DNA of 64,000 bases, taken from assembly GCA_964651535.1 (NCBI GenBank), contig CAZYYE010000001.1, positions 1,102,500 through 1,166,499 on the forward strand, given 5' to 3'. This DNA comes from Terrimesophilobacter sp964651535 (GTDB taxonomy: Bacteria > Actinomycetota > Actinomycetes > Actinomycetales > Microbacteriaceae). Numbering within the stretch: position 1 is the first letter of the stretch; each line of letters begins with the position of its first letter. The notes under the pieces were generated by a model, which did no database searches, was not told the DNA's origin, and saw only the letters and a list, made by a program, of their open reading frames with translations. Of this stretch, positions 8,390-17,689 are shown piece after piece. The translations under genes and the position numbers were made by a program.

Positions 8390-9145
8390 CTAGAGATACA
8401 GCAGCCGGTCCGCGACAGCTTCAGGAAGGCGCTCGATGGCTCCCGTCTGTTCGCTTAGCGTCCGGAAATTCCACCAGATCTTCGCACGAACCTCGTCGGT
8501 CGGGATTCCCCACGCTTCACTCAAGAGGAATTCTACGCGCTCGATGTCTGCAGGCTTGCGAGCGCGAACCTGCCGCGCAGGGAAGTCGGTTTCACTGAGT
8601 ACGCGGTCTCGTGGCAAGTAGCCGATCTGCTCTACGGTCATTGCGGCGTTGACGGAAAAGTAAGCCCCAGCGTTCAACGCTCGCCTGGTATCGGCTTCGT
8701 TGCCGGTGAACCAGTGGAGGATTGCACCGTGCAACCCTGAGCTGTGGAGGTGACTGACCACCTCTGATGCGGCTCCAGAGCTGTGGATTGAGACAAGAAC
8801 TGGCTCGCTTTTCACGATGGTCAGAATCTCGTCGAAAATGGCGCGTTGACGTAACCAGTCTCCACCGCGTCGGTCCAGGCCGACCTCGCCGACCAGCGCG
8901 AATGAAGGAAGCAGTTCCTCAAACAATTGTGAGTCCCAGCGCTCCCTAGCCGTTGCGACTCCTGGGTGTACACCAACACCCCAAATGAGGGTGTTGTTGC
9001 TCAGGTTCCTCACGTGGGTTGCTTCAGCCAAGCTTCGGGTCATCGCGAACACCACGGCGTTCCCGAGAGCGGCGACTTGTGAGCGGGTGACATCAGGTGC
9101 GATGTGGGCATGAACGTCTAGAGCCGGGAGTGGTTTGAGTGTCAT
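8390..9145 (-). CDS. qatD: QatD, TatD-family hydrolase of Qat defence system
   Basis: A 251-residue metal-dependent hydrolase of the TatD type (TIM barrel). Metal ligands visible: H12 and H14 in 'DVHAHIAPD', Glu in 'LVGEVGLDRRGG', His in 'LVSIHSSGA', His in 'ILHWFTGN' and Asp in 'LSETDFP'. Last gene of the operon; its ATG overlaps the qatC stop (ATGA). In the QatABCD system described by Gao et al. (2020) the TatD protein is the presumed nuclease effector; the assignment here rests on the four-gene order as much as on the fold. Confidence 0.88.
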   Translation of the reverse strand: MTLKPLPALDVHAHIAPDVTRSQVAALGNAVVFAMTRSLAEATHVRNLSNNTLIWGVGVHPGVATARERWDSQLFEELLPSFALVGEVGLDRRGGDWLRQRAIFDEILTIVKSEPVLVSIHSSGAASEVVSHLHSSGLHGAILHWFTGNEADTRRALNAGAYFSVNAAMTVEQIGYLPRDRVLSETDFPARQVRARKPADIERVEFLLSEAWGIPTDEVRAKIWWNFRTLSEQTGAIERLPEAVADRLLYL

Positions 9146-10425
9146 TTGAGGTCTACCTGTCCGAGTTCGATGAGTCCCCGATGCGCGAGCTCTTCGATTG
9201 CGTCGAGATCCGCGTCTGGCGGCCAGGTTCCCGCGTCGATGGCGTCGCCGTCAATCCCTCGGGCCGTGGCGTAACTGATCGCGGCGCGGTCGCTATACCG
9301 TCGCTCTAACAGTTCTTCGCGCCCCGCAGGACTTAGGGTGCCGGAGAGATAGATGGTGTGGTCGGTAATACCAGCAGCGATGAAGGCTCCTCTGCGAGTG
9401 ACGCAGGCGTAGCACAGTCCGCAATTCAGGGTCGAGTTCCCGCCCTTGATGCGCGCACCATCGAGTTTGCTGCACGACACCGTCAGACCGGCGATGTGCT
9501 CCCATCTGGTTGGCGGATGGGTGTCGGCCACGAGGCGCATCTCTTCGCCCTTGGTGAACTCGGCGAAAGGGTTCGTCGCTGACACATGAAGGCCTATCTC
9601 CCGCAGGAGTGTGTTGATGCGGTAGAAAGTCTCCGGGTGGGTCGACCGGGTTGAGAGGGCACCGGCTCGGTTGGGATGCAGCGGCAGGTTCAGGCTGGTA
9701 AATCCGTTCTCGGGGACGAACAGGGTCGTGGCGTTCCGGCTCGCGGCGATAGCGACGCCGAGTGCCACGAAAAGTAGCGAGCGGCTGCGGCTGGAGCTCT
9801 CCTTCTTCTGCCCAACCTGACTGAACTCGATCTGCGTGTATGACGGGACGGAGGGATAGGAGACCTGTAGCCACTTGCGAATTGTGTTCTGAGCTTGCCG
9901 GACGGCGGTCGCGGAATCATAGTGGCCGACGAACAGCGGAGCATCGTCGCGCGCACTCAGGAGGTGGAGGGCGCCGAGGTAGGAGTCCAGTCCGCCACTC
10001 AGAAGCGCGACGGAATCTACCGATCCCGAGTCGTCATTGCGTACCGGCTTGGGTCTTGTCGTCGGGTCCTGCACCAATTCCAGCTCCCAAGTGTCTCCGG
10101 TAAGCCAGCACAGCAACTGTGCGAACTGATCCGCGGCTCCGCCCGTCCACGACGCCGGCTGTGAAACTTCGACTGTCAGTTCAAGCCGTCTCGTGAAGGA
10201 TGTAGGCCGGTCCGAAAGCCGATCAGCGAGGTAAGCAGCTCCGGCGAGTCGGACAAGGTCGACAGCTTGGTTCGGGAGGTCGCCGAGCGTGGTGAGCCAC
10301 CAACCGAGTCCACTTTGGATGGTCTCGGTTTCGCCAGCGGCGTCTGGCCATTTCAATCCGTAATGGCTTGCAGGAATGTCGCTGGTCGAGTTTTCGCTGG
10401 AGACGTAAAAGCGGGTCAATGCCAT
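9142..10425 (-). CDS. qatC: QatC, QueC-like protein of Qat defence system
   Basis: A 427-residue protein related to QueC (7-cyano-7-deazaguanine synthase). It has the ATP-pyrophosphatase P-loop S143-G-G-L-D-S148 and the zinc cluster C318 plus C335-G-L-C-Y-A-C341, both as in QueC. An N-terminal extension of about 130 residues is not part of QueC. Within Qat this protein is thought to modify a protein or nucleic-acid target with deazaguanine-like chemistry; that role is not proven. It starts six bases after qatB ends. Confidence 0.9.
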   Translation of the reverse strand: MALTRFYVSSENSTSDIPASHYGLKWPDAAGETETIQSGLGWWLTTLGDLPNQAVDLVRLAGAAYLADRLSDRPTSFTRRLELTVEVSQPASWTGGAADQFAQLLCWLTGDTWELELVQDPTTRPKPVRNDDSGSVDSVALLSGGLDSYLGALHLLSARDDAPLFVGHYDSATAVRQAQNTIRKWLQVSYPSVPSYTQIEFSQVGQKKESSSRSRSLLFVALGVAIAASRNATTLFVPENGFTSLNLPLHPNRAGALSTRSTHPETFYRINTLLREIGLHVSATNPFAEFTKGEEMRLVADTHPPTRWEHIAGLTVSCSKLDGARIKGGNSTLNCGLCYACVTRRGAFIAAGITDHTIYLSGTLSPAGREELLERRYSDRAAISYATARGIDGDAIDAGTWPPDADLDAIEELAHRGLIELGQVDLK

Positions 10426-10430
10426 GATTT

Positions 10431-11327
10431 TTACCTCGCTCGCAGGACTCGTAGTGCTCGTTGGACTAGGTCAGCAGCGGCCTGGTGCAGAGTGTTCGCT
10501 TTTAGCGCGGGGGTGGCGTCAATGTCGAGACCGCGCACTTTCGCGTCGATCCAACCGCGCAGCATGCGTTCTCGGGTGAGCGCTTCGGCCCCGTCTAGTG
10601 TCCCGTTGATGATTTGATTCTGGAGTTCTACGAGCCCGAGTTGAAAGATATAGGCGCTAACGAAGCCTTTGATAGCTTCGCTGGCGGTGGGCGCTTCCGC
10701 ATCGTTTGAGACGATCTTTTTGACCTGTTCTGTGGCGGCCTGCCGGATGGCACGGTCGTCGGGGTGTCCGTCGTCTCCGATCATGAGCGTGACCAACCTG
10801 CTGATCCGAGCGCGAGGGCTAAGGGAATCGAACTCGGCGAGTGAAAGCCCGTAGCTCGCCAGCCCCTGCGCGTCGCGGTTGCGCAGTGCGTACGCAGCGC
10901 CAATAGTTGCGCCACCCCGCGATGCCCCGCCAATGACTTGGCGAGATGACCTGCTCCCGGAACGGCCAGTACCCGCCGACCGGCCGGTGGAACCTCCTCC
11001 TGCCGCCCCTCCTGCGCCTGCGCCGCGGCGTCCGGGCACTCGGGGGCGAGGGATCGGCGGCACGGTATTGCGCCGCGATGCAGGATCATCCCGCCACAAC
11101 GCGTCCGCAAGCGCCTGCCCGAGCCTGTCCAAGCTCGAGGCTGGCTGGGCAGGATCAAACAGCGTGTCTGTCGGACCGCTAAGGTCGGCGATGCCGTCAC
11201 CGTCGCTTGTGCCGCTGTCCGCGCCGCCGCTGCTCAGGCCGCTCCATGCGTCACGGAAGTCATTCCACTCGGCTGAGTTACTGCCACCGTAGGCGCCACT
11301 AGTTCCCACTGAGCTGCTCCACCTCAT
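10431..11327 (-). CDS. qatB: QatB of Qat defence system
   Basis: A 298-residue protein with a low-complexity Gly/Ser/Arg/Pro-rich middle (about residues 75-135: 'PPIPRPRVPGRR', 'GAGAGGAAGGGS') and a helical C-terminal half of about 150 residues. It has no known catalytic motif, which matches the QatB proteins of other systems. I placed the start at the ATG of 'MRWSSSVGTSGAYGG', giving a 29-bp overlap with the end of qatA; a longer frame reaches 11378 but its extra part is basic shadow sequence. Identity comes mainly from its place between qatA and qatC. Confidence 0.8.
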   Translation of the reverse strand: MRWSSSVGTSGAYGGSNSAEWNDFRDAWSGLSSGGADSGTSDGDGIADLSGPTDTLFDPAQPASSLDRLGQALADALWRDDPASRRNTVPPIPRPRVPGRRGAGAGGAAGGGSTGRSAGTGRSGSRSSRQVIGGASRGGATIGAAYALRNRDAQGLASYGLSLAEFDSLSPRARISRLVTLMIGDDGHPDDRAIRQAATEQVKKIVSNDAEAPTASEAIKGFVSAYIFQLGLVELQNQIINGTLDGAEALTRERMLRGWIDAKVRGLDIDATPALKANTLHQAAADLVQRALRVLRAR

Positions 11328-13050
11328 CTTTGGCCGCCGCCTGCACCGAAGGATGCAGAGACGTATCTGCCGCTGCACGACGTACCAACTCGATCAGCGC
11401 GGGGCGACCGCTGCCGGCAAGCTCCACGATCGCGCCGGGGGTCAGTCGGGCGCCCCAACAGTGCGCCGCGATTCCCGTCGCCGCTGAATCCTCAAGGGTG
11501 TGGTTTTTGCTCACCCAGAGCACCGTGCCTCGGACGACAGCTTCAGCATCATCTGTGCGCTTTGTTGCCCCGATCAGAACGTCTAGGGCCGCCAACTGCT
11601 CATCCTCGCCCCGTTCACTCAGCGTGTCCGCAGCAACGTTTCGAGCGGCTTCGCTCTCGCCTAGCAAGGCGTTGATAAGGCCGAGGACATCGTCCGAGAC
11701 CTGAGCACCCATGCTGACATTGACGAGGCTCGCGGCAAGACTGATGTACGGATCAAGATCCTCGTCCCGCAACGCTGGCGGGGACGAAGCCCAGTCCCGG
11801 GTCGCTTCATCAATACCATCTGGAAGTGTTGCTTCCTCCTCGTCTCCTTCTGGGCTTGCCCACGCCTCCCACCGACGGAGGAGGTTCTTCCGCTCTTGGG
11901 TGGATGTGCCCGCGAGAGTGTTGAAGGAGGACCGGTAGAGCTCTTCAAGCAGCAGCATCTTGATCATCACCGATGGCGCCACGGTGACACCGCGTGCACG
12001 CGCGATGGATTCACGCACACCGAAAGCATTGAGGAACCGCTTGATCTGACGCGGATTGGATCGGCGATCCGCGCTGAGACCTTCCGCGAGCTGCGTTGCG
12101 AGCGCGAGGTCGTCCGGCGAAGGAGATGCGGGCAAGCTCTCCAGGTCATGCAGAAGCGGGGCCTGATTCGCGTTACGTCTGACACGCACGTGGTCGGCAA
12201 GCGCCCGCAGATCGGCATCGTCCATCAAACGTCCGGCGATCAATAGTCCGATGTAGGCCTCCGCATCGGCCGAGGACAGGCGTGGTAGCGCGATCGGAAG
12301 CTGGACGATCTTCTCTAGGTATCGCTTGGCGAACACGTCCCCGCGTCGCGCTCCATCCAAACTCACTGAGATGGCGTCGCGCACCATGTCTTGGTCTGCC
12401 GCCAGTACGAACACCATCTTGTCCGTCGCCAGGAACAGCTTGATGGCTTCAAGCGTCGCGGTCACCGCATCTGGCAGACAGCGGTCGAGGTCATCGACAA
12501 GAACAACGACCCGCTGCACGTCCGGGATGAGTGCGAGCAGTTCCTTGTACGCGTCGTTGAAGCTGGCCATCGAGTCCGGTCCCGCCGGGTCCTTTGGCCG
12601 GAAGATATCTACGATCTCCTCCGGGTTCACCTGGAACGTCAGTGCACCTTTTGCGATCGCAACCGCCGCTCGGCTCCAACTAATGCGCCCAAGCAGCTCT
12701 TTTGCTTTCTTCGCAACGCTCTCCTTGACTCCCGCGTCCGTGATTTGGGCCTGGATGCCATGCAGGATTTCGGAGATCAGGGAGCCTTTGACGTCGTCCT
12801 GATCGTCATACGCCCACGGGTTCGTCGAGACCACGAAGCAGGTTGAGTCGCCTTCGAATTCGGCTTCGATGAGCTTCAAGATTGTGGACTTGCCGCCACC
12901 CCATGGGCTTTGCACCGACAGCGTTAGGGGATGGATGTGATGCTCACGCACGGCGGCGACGATGGGATCAACTACTGCATCAAAGCCGAGAAAGTCGAGG
13001 CTGCTGGGGTTATCGTCCCACAGCCGAATCCTGGGTGAGGTCGCCACCAT
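11299..13050 (-). CDS. qatA: QatA, KAP-family P-loop NTPase of Qat defence system
   Basis: A 583-residue KAP-type NTPase. Walker A is 'SPWGGGKST' near residues 48-56, Walker B 'VVVLVDDLDRC' near 181-191, followed by the arginine-rich 'FAKRYLEKIVQLPIALP' region and a helical C-terminal domain with 'NPRQIKRFLNAFG' near 335. The ATG at 13050 has GAGG about seven bases before it; the frame is open to 13086 but without a better site. First gene of the four-gene minus-strand operon. KAP NTPases are usually tied to membranes or large assemblies in conflict systems. The 220 bp upstream (13051-13269) holds the promoter; no clear boxes seen. Confidence 0.9.
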   Translation of the reverse strand: MVATSPRIRLWDDNPSSLDFLGFDAVVDPIVAAVREHHIHPLTLSVQSPWGGGKSTILKLIEAEFEGDSTCFVVSTNPWAYDDQDDVKGSLISEILHGIQAQITDAGVKESVAKKAKELLGRISWSRAAVAIAKGALTFQVNPEEIVDIFRPKDPAGPDSMASFNDAYKELLALIPDVQRVVVLVDDLDRCLPDAVTATLEAIKLFLATDKMVFVLAADQDMVRDAISVSLDGARRGDVFAKRYLEKIVQLPIALPRLSSADAEAYIGLLIAGRLMDDADLRALADHVRVRRNANQAPLLHDLESLPASPSPDDLALATQLAEGLSADRRSNPRQIKRFLNAFGVRESIARARGVTVAPSVMIKMLLLEELYRSSFNTLAGTSTQERKNLLRRWEAWASPEGDEEEATLPDGIDEATRDWASSPPALRDEDLDPYISLAASLVNVSMGAQVSDDVLGLINALLGESEAARNVAADTLSERGEDEQLAALDVLIGATKRTDDAEAVVRGTVLWVSKNHTLEDSAATGIAAHCWGARLTPGAIVELAGSGRPALIELVRRAAADTSLHPSVQAAAKDEVEQLSGN

Positions 13051-13269
13051 TGCCTGCCTCGCTCTCTGGCGATGGCTTGGCTGCACGATTCGCCTAGATA
13101 ATGCTGCGTGTCATATCATTCCTATTCTTGCGTAGGACGAATGCGATTCGGTGACGACACGACGAGCATCGCGCGCCTCCGGCACAATACAGCGGCCTGA
13201 GGCCTTGCGAAGCTCTGTTGCCGCTCTCGATAATGACTGAAGAGCGGTCGACGTCGGCGAGACTCCGGC

Positions 13270-13728
13270 TCAGACGTAGTTCGTCTCGTTAGAAACGGAG
13301 ATCGGCCCTGGTATCGCTTTGGTCCGCGGGTAAGCCCGAGCTGGCAGCGCCACGTGCGTCAAATGCATCCTTGCGCCCCTCCCATCGAGTACCCCTGTCG
13401 CAGCTCGCCTTTCCGCACGAACGGCGACGGCCTCACGCGCGTGAGCGCGAATGAGCAGGATTAGGCTGACGGGACCAATGATGATGACCTTTATCGTGTT
13501 CCACAGGCACAGGAGCACGAGGAGGTTGAGCCAGCCGGGGCCGCCGTCGGCGATGAGGGTGGTGCAGATGGCCGCCGCGAGTAGGTAGGGCGCGGCGAGG
13601 AGCATCGCGGGGATGCCCCATTTCAAGCCTCGCCTGGTGCGGAGGGCGTCGAGGAGGATGTTGGTGGGCATGTAGTGGCGTAGGAATGCGCGCGCGTGGA
13701 CGCTAAGGTTCCAGAGTTGGCGGATCAT
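13270..13728 (-). CDS. Small ICE membrane protein
   Basis: A 152-residue protein with an amphipathic N-terminus ('LWNLSVHARAFLRHYMPTN') and two or three hydrophobic segments ('IPAMLLAAPYLLAAAICTTL', 'WLNLLVLLCLWNTIKVII', 'GPVSLILLIRA'). Genes like this commonly follow the MobF relaxase in actinobacterial conjugative elements and are sometimes automatically called sulfate permease, which its size rules out. Here it is 149 bp downstream of the relaxase end on the same strand. The function is unknown; a role in the transfer membrane complex is an inference from position. Confidence 0.65.
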   Translation of the reverse strand: MIRQLWNLSVHARAFLRHYMPTNILLDALRTRRGLKWGIPAMLLAAPYLLAAAICTTLIADGGPGWLNLLVLLCLWNTIKVIIIGPVSLILLIRAHAREAVAVRAERRAATGVLDGRGARMHLTHVALPARAYPRTKAIPGPISVSNETNYV

Positions 13729-13877
13729 GACGGGGGTTCCTCTCACAGGCACGACAGATTGTCGGAGGCGGTGCGTGTGTGAGTGGCTGTTGGCCTGCCC
13801 CGAAGAGCGTCATATCAAGGAGAAATCCACCTCCCTTACAGGGTACGACGTACCGGCGACATTCGGAAGGGCAACGA

Positions 13878-14882
13878 TCACAGTCCCCGGCGGGCGCCTT
13901 CGTGCTGGGCCGCTCGTGACTGGTCTTCACTGGAGTGCGTGATTGTGAGTTCGTGAAGGCGTGACACCGCGACTTTGGCTCGTGCGGCGTCGATCTTCTG
14001 CGCGTCATTGTCCGGCGCCGGGCCGAGCGGGGTCTTTGTGGTGATGCCGTACCGGTCGCGATACACCGCCACCGTTCGGGCGTGTTGCCGCCAGGTCGTA
14101 GCGACTCTCGCGTCACCGGGTGCATCTCCGAGCGCGAGGACCCAGTCCTGCCCTTCGGTGACTGCTTGATCGAGGATCGCGTCGGCGCGGTGCCGGATCA
14201 GGTCTCGGCGTTCGGTGAGTGCTTTCCGCATTTCGCTGCTCATCGGGCCGGTTGCTTCGGGGATGAGGCCGGCGATCAGGCGTGCTGGTTTGCGGGTGCG
14301 GCCTGAGCCCGCGGGTCGGGTGGTGGCTCGTGCGAGGCGGTGGTGGAGGATCGCGGCGATATCGTCGGCGTCGCCGAAGCCCTGGGCCGCGACCAGGCGC
14401 GGCATGAGCGCGTCCACGTTGTGGTGGTTCGCTTCCGCGCGGCGCAGTTCTGCGGTGAGGGCGCCGAAGGCGTCGGATTGGATGGCGTCTTCTGCGTCAT
14501 CTGCGGTGAGGCCGGATTCACGAAGGAGGGTAGCCCAACGGTCGTGTTGGGCGGCTTGGGCGATCGTGTCGTACTCGGCGGCGAGCTGCGCCACCGATCC
14601 CCACTGTTCGTGTTCGGCGGTGATCGTCTCGTGTGCGGAGAGTTCCGCACCGACGTGCTGGAGCACCCCGTAGAGGACGCTGCGTGCGGTTGCGTCCGGG
14701 TTGTCGGCGGGGTGCGGGCCTTCGTGGGAGTCGTCGGGCCGGTCGGTGGCGACGTACACCTGGTTCGCGTGCCGGCCGCGAGTCATCGCGACATACAGGT
14801 TCTCCCTTGTGGTGCTGGGGTCGGCGAGGACGTGGGCGGTGTCGGTGGTGATGCCTTGGGCACGGTGCGTGGTCACCGCGTA
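13878..14882 (-). pseudogene. MobF relaxase of the ICE, C-terminal fragment
   Basis: C-terminal part of the ICE relaxase gene, cut off from its N-terminal part (24280-26826) by a 9.4-kb insertion. It begins at the Tyr codon of 'YAVTTHRAQGITTDTAHVL', a conserved RecD-like helicase motif, and continues through 'TRENLYVAMTRGRHANQVYV' into an alpha-helical tail of about 280 residues that ends in TGA. There is no plausible start codon and ribosome site for separate expression. Rejoined to the N-terminal part it would give about 1,180 residues, the normal size of actinobacterial TraA/TrwC proteins. Confidence 0.9.
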
Positions 14883-14911
14883 GCCGAGGTTCTGTAAACG
14901 CACCTACCTCT
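14871..14911. other. attL of the nested element
   Basis: Left junction. Bases 14871-14880 (GGTCACCGCG) belong to the relaxase gene, 14881-14882 are the TA crossover, and 14883-14892 (GCCGAGGTTC) begin the element. The arm 14883-14911 is an imperfect inverted copy of the arm at the right end (24252-24280), as expected for the two halves of a large-serine-integrase attP. Confidence 0.82.
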
Positions 14912-14939
14912 CACACGAGTAGGAAGGTGGGGCCGACAG

Positions 14940-16505
14940 ATGGGCCACGAACAGCAGGAGCAGACCACGGAGGCGTTGCGGGCGGTGGTGTATGTCAGGA
15001 TCAGTGACGACCCCGAGGGCACCGAACGTGGCGTGGATCGGCAGGAGTCCGACTGTCGCGCCTACGCCGCCGCCCACGGGTGGGACGTCGCAGCGGTATT
15101 CCGTGAGAATGACACGTCGGCGTTCAAGCAGCGTACGATCACACTGCCGTCGGGTGAGCGGGTACGGCGAGTGATTCGCCCGCAGTTCCGCGCCATGCTG
15201 AAACACCTCACCGACGGTCACGCACGGGTGATGGTCGCGTATGACTTGGATCGTGCGGTGCGCGACCCGCGTGACTTGGAAGATCTCATTGACGCGAAGG
15301 TGCTCGGCGGGTTCACCGTCCGCTCCGTGACCGGTTCGCTTCGGCTGGACACGGACTCTGATGTGGCGATGGCCAGGGTGCTGGTCGCGATGGCGAATAA
15401 GTCATCCGCTGACACTGCCCGCCGTGTCGCGCGGGCGGCGAAGCAGCAGGCTATCGAGGGTGCCTGGCACGGGGGCAGGGTGCCGTTCGGGTACCGGGCC
15501 GAGGCAGGCGCGCTTGTGATCGATCCGGTGACCGGGCCGCTGGTGGTCGAGATGTACCAGCGGGTGCTGGCCGGTGACTCCCTGTATCGGATTCGGAAGG
15601 ACTGGAACGCGCGCGGCATTCTCACCACTCACGGGTGTGCGTGGTCGGATCGGACGCTCAAGATGGTGCTCTACAACCCCTCCAACAAGGGAGTGCGCGA
15701 GTACCGGCCCGTCATGCCAGATGGGAGCCGTGCGAAGACGTCGAAGATGCAAGTGCAGGCGGCGTGGCCCGCGATTGTGGATGAGGATACCTGGCAGCAA
15801 GTCTCTGACGTGCTCGACGCGAGGAAGAAGGCCCGGAACTTCCACCAACCTGGCAGCGGTGTGGCGGTGCGGATGTATCCGTTCTCGGGGTTGATTCGCT
15901 GCTCGCTGTGCGGAACGGCGATGATTCACCGGGGCGGCGTGTACCAGTGCTTACAGCCGACCCCGGGCGGGTGTGCCCGTTCGATTCGCTCCGCTGAAAT
16001 CGCCAAGCTCGTCGAGGAAGCAGTGCTGGCGACGTTCGAGCAGATCACCCTCCACCCCACGAAACACCGATCCTCTGGCAGCGATCTTGCAGCAAGGGTT
16101 GGGCTCGCGGCGACGCTCGACCAAGATAGGGGGCGTTTGGCGCGGCTGGATGATGACTACTACGACGGGCTGATCGATAAGGCCATGTGGGTGCGGCAAC
16201 GCGCGAGGATCGCGGAGCGGATCGAAGCGACCCGCCGCGAGTACGCCGCGATCACACCTGAGCACGCCGGGTTGAGGATTGATGTCACGACGGTTGCTGC
16301 TGAGTGGGAGGGGCGTACCCCAATGTGGCAGTACCAGGCGGCGAGTCTGATCTTGCAAGCCGTATTGGTGCACGCTCACCCCGCTGACATGATGACCGCT
16401 GTCCCCAAGCGTCGCAACGAGAGCACCGAGGAGTTCCATGTGCGCCGCGATGCGCACCGGGCGGCAGTGCTCGCGCGCCGGGTCGAGTTCGTTTGGCGCG
16501 CATAA
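14940..16505 (+). CDS. int: Large serine recombinase (integrase)
   Basis: A 521-residue large serine recombinase. The N-terminal resolvase domain has the catalytic serine S22 in 'VVYVRISDDPEG' and the arginines of 'YDLDRAVRDPRDLEDL'. A recombinase domain follows ('GRVPFGYRAE', 'IRKDWNARGI', 'MVLYNPSNKGVREY'). Then comes a zinc ribbon with 'CSLCG' and 'CLQPTPGGCARS' near 321-346 and a coiled-coil region. These proteins join attP and attB without host factors. It lies 57 bp inside attL and reads away from it, the usual arrangement of an integrase next to its own att site. Confidence 0.95.
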   Translation: MGHEQQEQTTEALRAVVYVRISDDPEGTERGVDRQESDCRAYAAAHGWDVAAVFRENDTSAFKQRTITLPSGERVRRVIRPQFRAMLKHLTDGHARVMVAYDLDRAVRDPRDLEDLIDAKVLGGFTVRSVTGSLRLDTDSDVAMARVLVAMANKSSADTARRVARAAKQQAIEGAWHGGRVPFGYRAEAGALVIDPVTGPLVVEMYQRVLAGDSLYRIRKDWNARGILTTHGCAWSDRTLKMVLYNPSNKGVREYRPVMPDGSRAKTSKMQVQAAWPAIVDEDTWQQVSDVLDARKKARNFHQPGSGVAVRMYPFSGLIRCSLCGTAMIHRGGVYQCLQPTPGGCARSIRSAEIAKLVEEAVLATFEQITLHPTKHRSSGSDLAARVGLAATLDQDRGRLARLDDDYYDGLIDKAMWVRQRARIAERIEATRREYAAITPEHAGLRIDVTTVAAEWEGRTPMWQYQAASLILQAVLVHAHPADMMTAVPKRRNESTEEFHVRRDAHRAAVLARRVEFVWRA

Positions 16506-16523
16506 CCCCAACGATTTGTGATC

Positions 16524-16559
16524 GGCCCCGCAGCCTTGAAATGTTCAGGGTGCGGGGCC
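16524..16559. terminator. Strong stem-loop after the recombinase gene
   Basis: Nine perfect GC-rich pairs (GGCCCCGCA with TGCGGGGCC), extended by an inner imperfect stem. It starts 19 bases after the recombinase stop. There is no clear T run, as is usual for high-GC actinobacterial terminators; it could serve both convergent transcripts. Confidence 0.55.
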
Positions 16560-16766
16560 TTCGCAATTCTCGTCAGTGGGTGCGATCACGCAGCGCGGCG
16601 CGGCGCAGAGTCCGCGCAGTTCGGCCAACACGGCGGGATCGACTATGGCGGTGGCGAGACCTTGCGCGCAGCGAGAGGCAGCAGCGAGCCGCGCGCCGAG
16701 CGTGGTGGCGGGCGACGGTGCAGCGGCGGTGGACGTAGCAGCGGGGGTAACAGTACGAGTGCTCAT
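16545..16766 (-). CDS. Possible small protein downstream of the sigma-like pseudogene
   Basis: A 73-codon ATG-initiated frame, 30 bp after the sigma-like gene on the same strand. The translation is Ala/Thr-rich at the start and has three cysteines near the end ('LCAAPRCVIAPTDENC'). No ribosome site and no family were recognised, and its last bases overlap the recombinase terminator. It may be a chance frame in high-GC DNA. Confidence 0.25.
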   Translation of the reverse strand: MSTRTVTPAATSTAAAPSPATTLGARLAAASRCAQGLATAIVDPAVLAELRGLCAAPRCVIAPTDENCEGPAP

Positions 16767-16796
16767 ACCGTTAGGTGCGGAAGCCCCACCCCCAAA

Positions 16797-17656
16797 TTAA
16801 GGCACGGTGCCTTCGTCGGCGTTGGCGGCGCGAATCATCTTCATCAGCGCCTCGTCGTCGCGCAGAGCGTCCAGTGTTTCGCCGTTCAGTAATCGCAGCA
16901 GCACACCCTCACCTACCGGGCTGCCCGAGTGCTTTGGGTCGGGATGCCCGAGCACAATCCGCAACAAGGCCGACCACGACCGGGGCGGCAGTCCGAGCAG
17001 CATCGGAATCGTACGCTCACGGCGCAGTACCTCAACACCACGCTGCCGAGAGGAGAGATCGGCAAGCCGATAGGCCACATGCTCCACACACTCGGCGACC
17101 AGTGCAGCATCCCAGCCCGCAGACTCGAATAGCGCGACCGTGGCAGACAGCAAAGCGGCCACTCGCGCCTCATGCTCGCTCTCGTCCGGGTCGCCGTCGT
17201 AGTGTGTGAACGCGGGGTGATAGTCGGTCAGGCGCTCCCGCTCGGCGAACCGCACTGCATCGTGGACCCGATGATCCTGGCGGTGTGGCGCACTTTGCTG
17301 GCTGATGTCAGTATCCCAGAGGCGCGAGTCTCCGCGTGACAGGTGATCTGCACAGCACGGGTCACCACAGCCCACGGATTGCCCGCGTTGCGCGTCGAAG
17401 GCGCGAGCATCACCTCGAACGCAGCGGACGCCACCTCCCAGGCGTCTAGCCCGTGCTTACGTGCGAGCGGCTGGTACTTGGTCGCTGTGTAGCGCATGAG
17501 TTCAGCTGCTTCGCGGTCGCCCCGCCACGCGCCCGGCCCGGCGCCGTGTAGCCGGGTGAGTAGGGAGCGTAGGCCTTCTGGGCTCTCGAAACCGCTGCTG
17601 GTGGACCCAGCCGACCCCGCACCGACATTGATTGCGGGTGAGGTGTGTTCGTCCAC
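16797..17656 (-). pseudogene. Sigma-70 region 2-like transfer protein, frameshifted
   Basis: Homologue of the intact ICE gene at 58192-59064, broken into two frames. Residues in the first frame ('RSLLTRLHGAGPGAWRGD', 'YTATKYQPLARKHGLDAWEV', 'NPWAVVTRAVQITCHAE') match the first half of the ICE protein. The second frame ('HDAVRFAERERLTDYHPAF', 'PPRSWSALLRIVLGHPD', 'GEGVLLRLLNGETL') matches the rest. The frame change lies near 17275-17290 and needs a one-base indel. The first half resembles sigma-70 region 2, but no promoter-binding activity is known. Start is GTG at 17656, after a stem-loop that holds GGGAGG. Programmed frameshifting is possible but no slippery heptamer was noticed. Confidence 0.72.
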
Positions 17657-17689
17657 GGTGACGCCTCCCAGAAGGGAGGTGCGTCACCG
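17656..17689 (-). promoter_or_regulatory. Stem-loop covering the ribosome site of the sigma-like pseudogene
   Basis: Arms 17656-17669 and 17674-17689 pair almost completely, with a four-base loop and two unpaired bases in one arm. On the transcript the 3-prime arm contains GGGAGG and ends at the GTG start, so folding would hide the start site. Confidence 0.5.

Noticed and set aside
16797..17656. Programmed frameshift in the sigma-like gene
   Set aside because: No slippery heptamer or downstream structure was noticed near 17275-17290, so a simple mutation is preferred.
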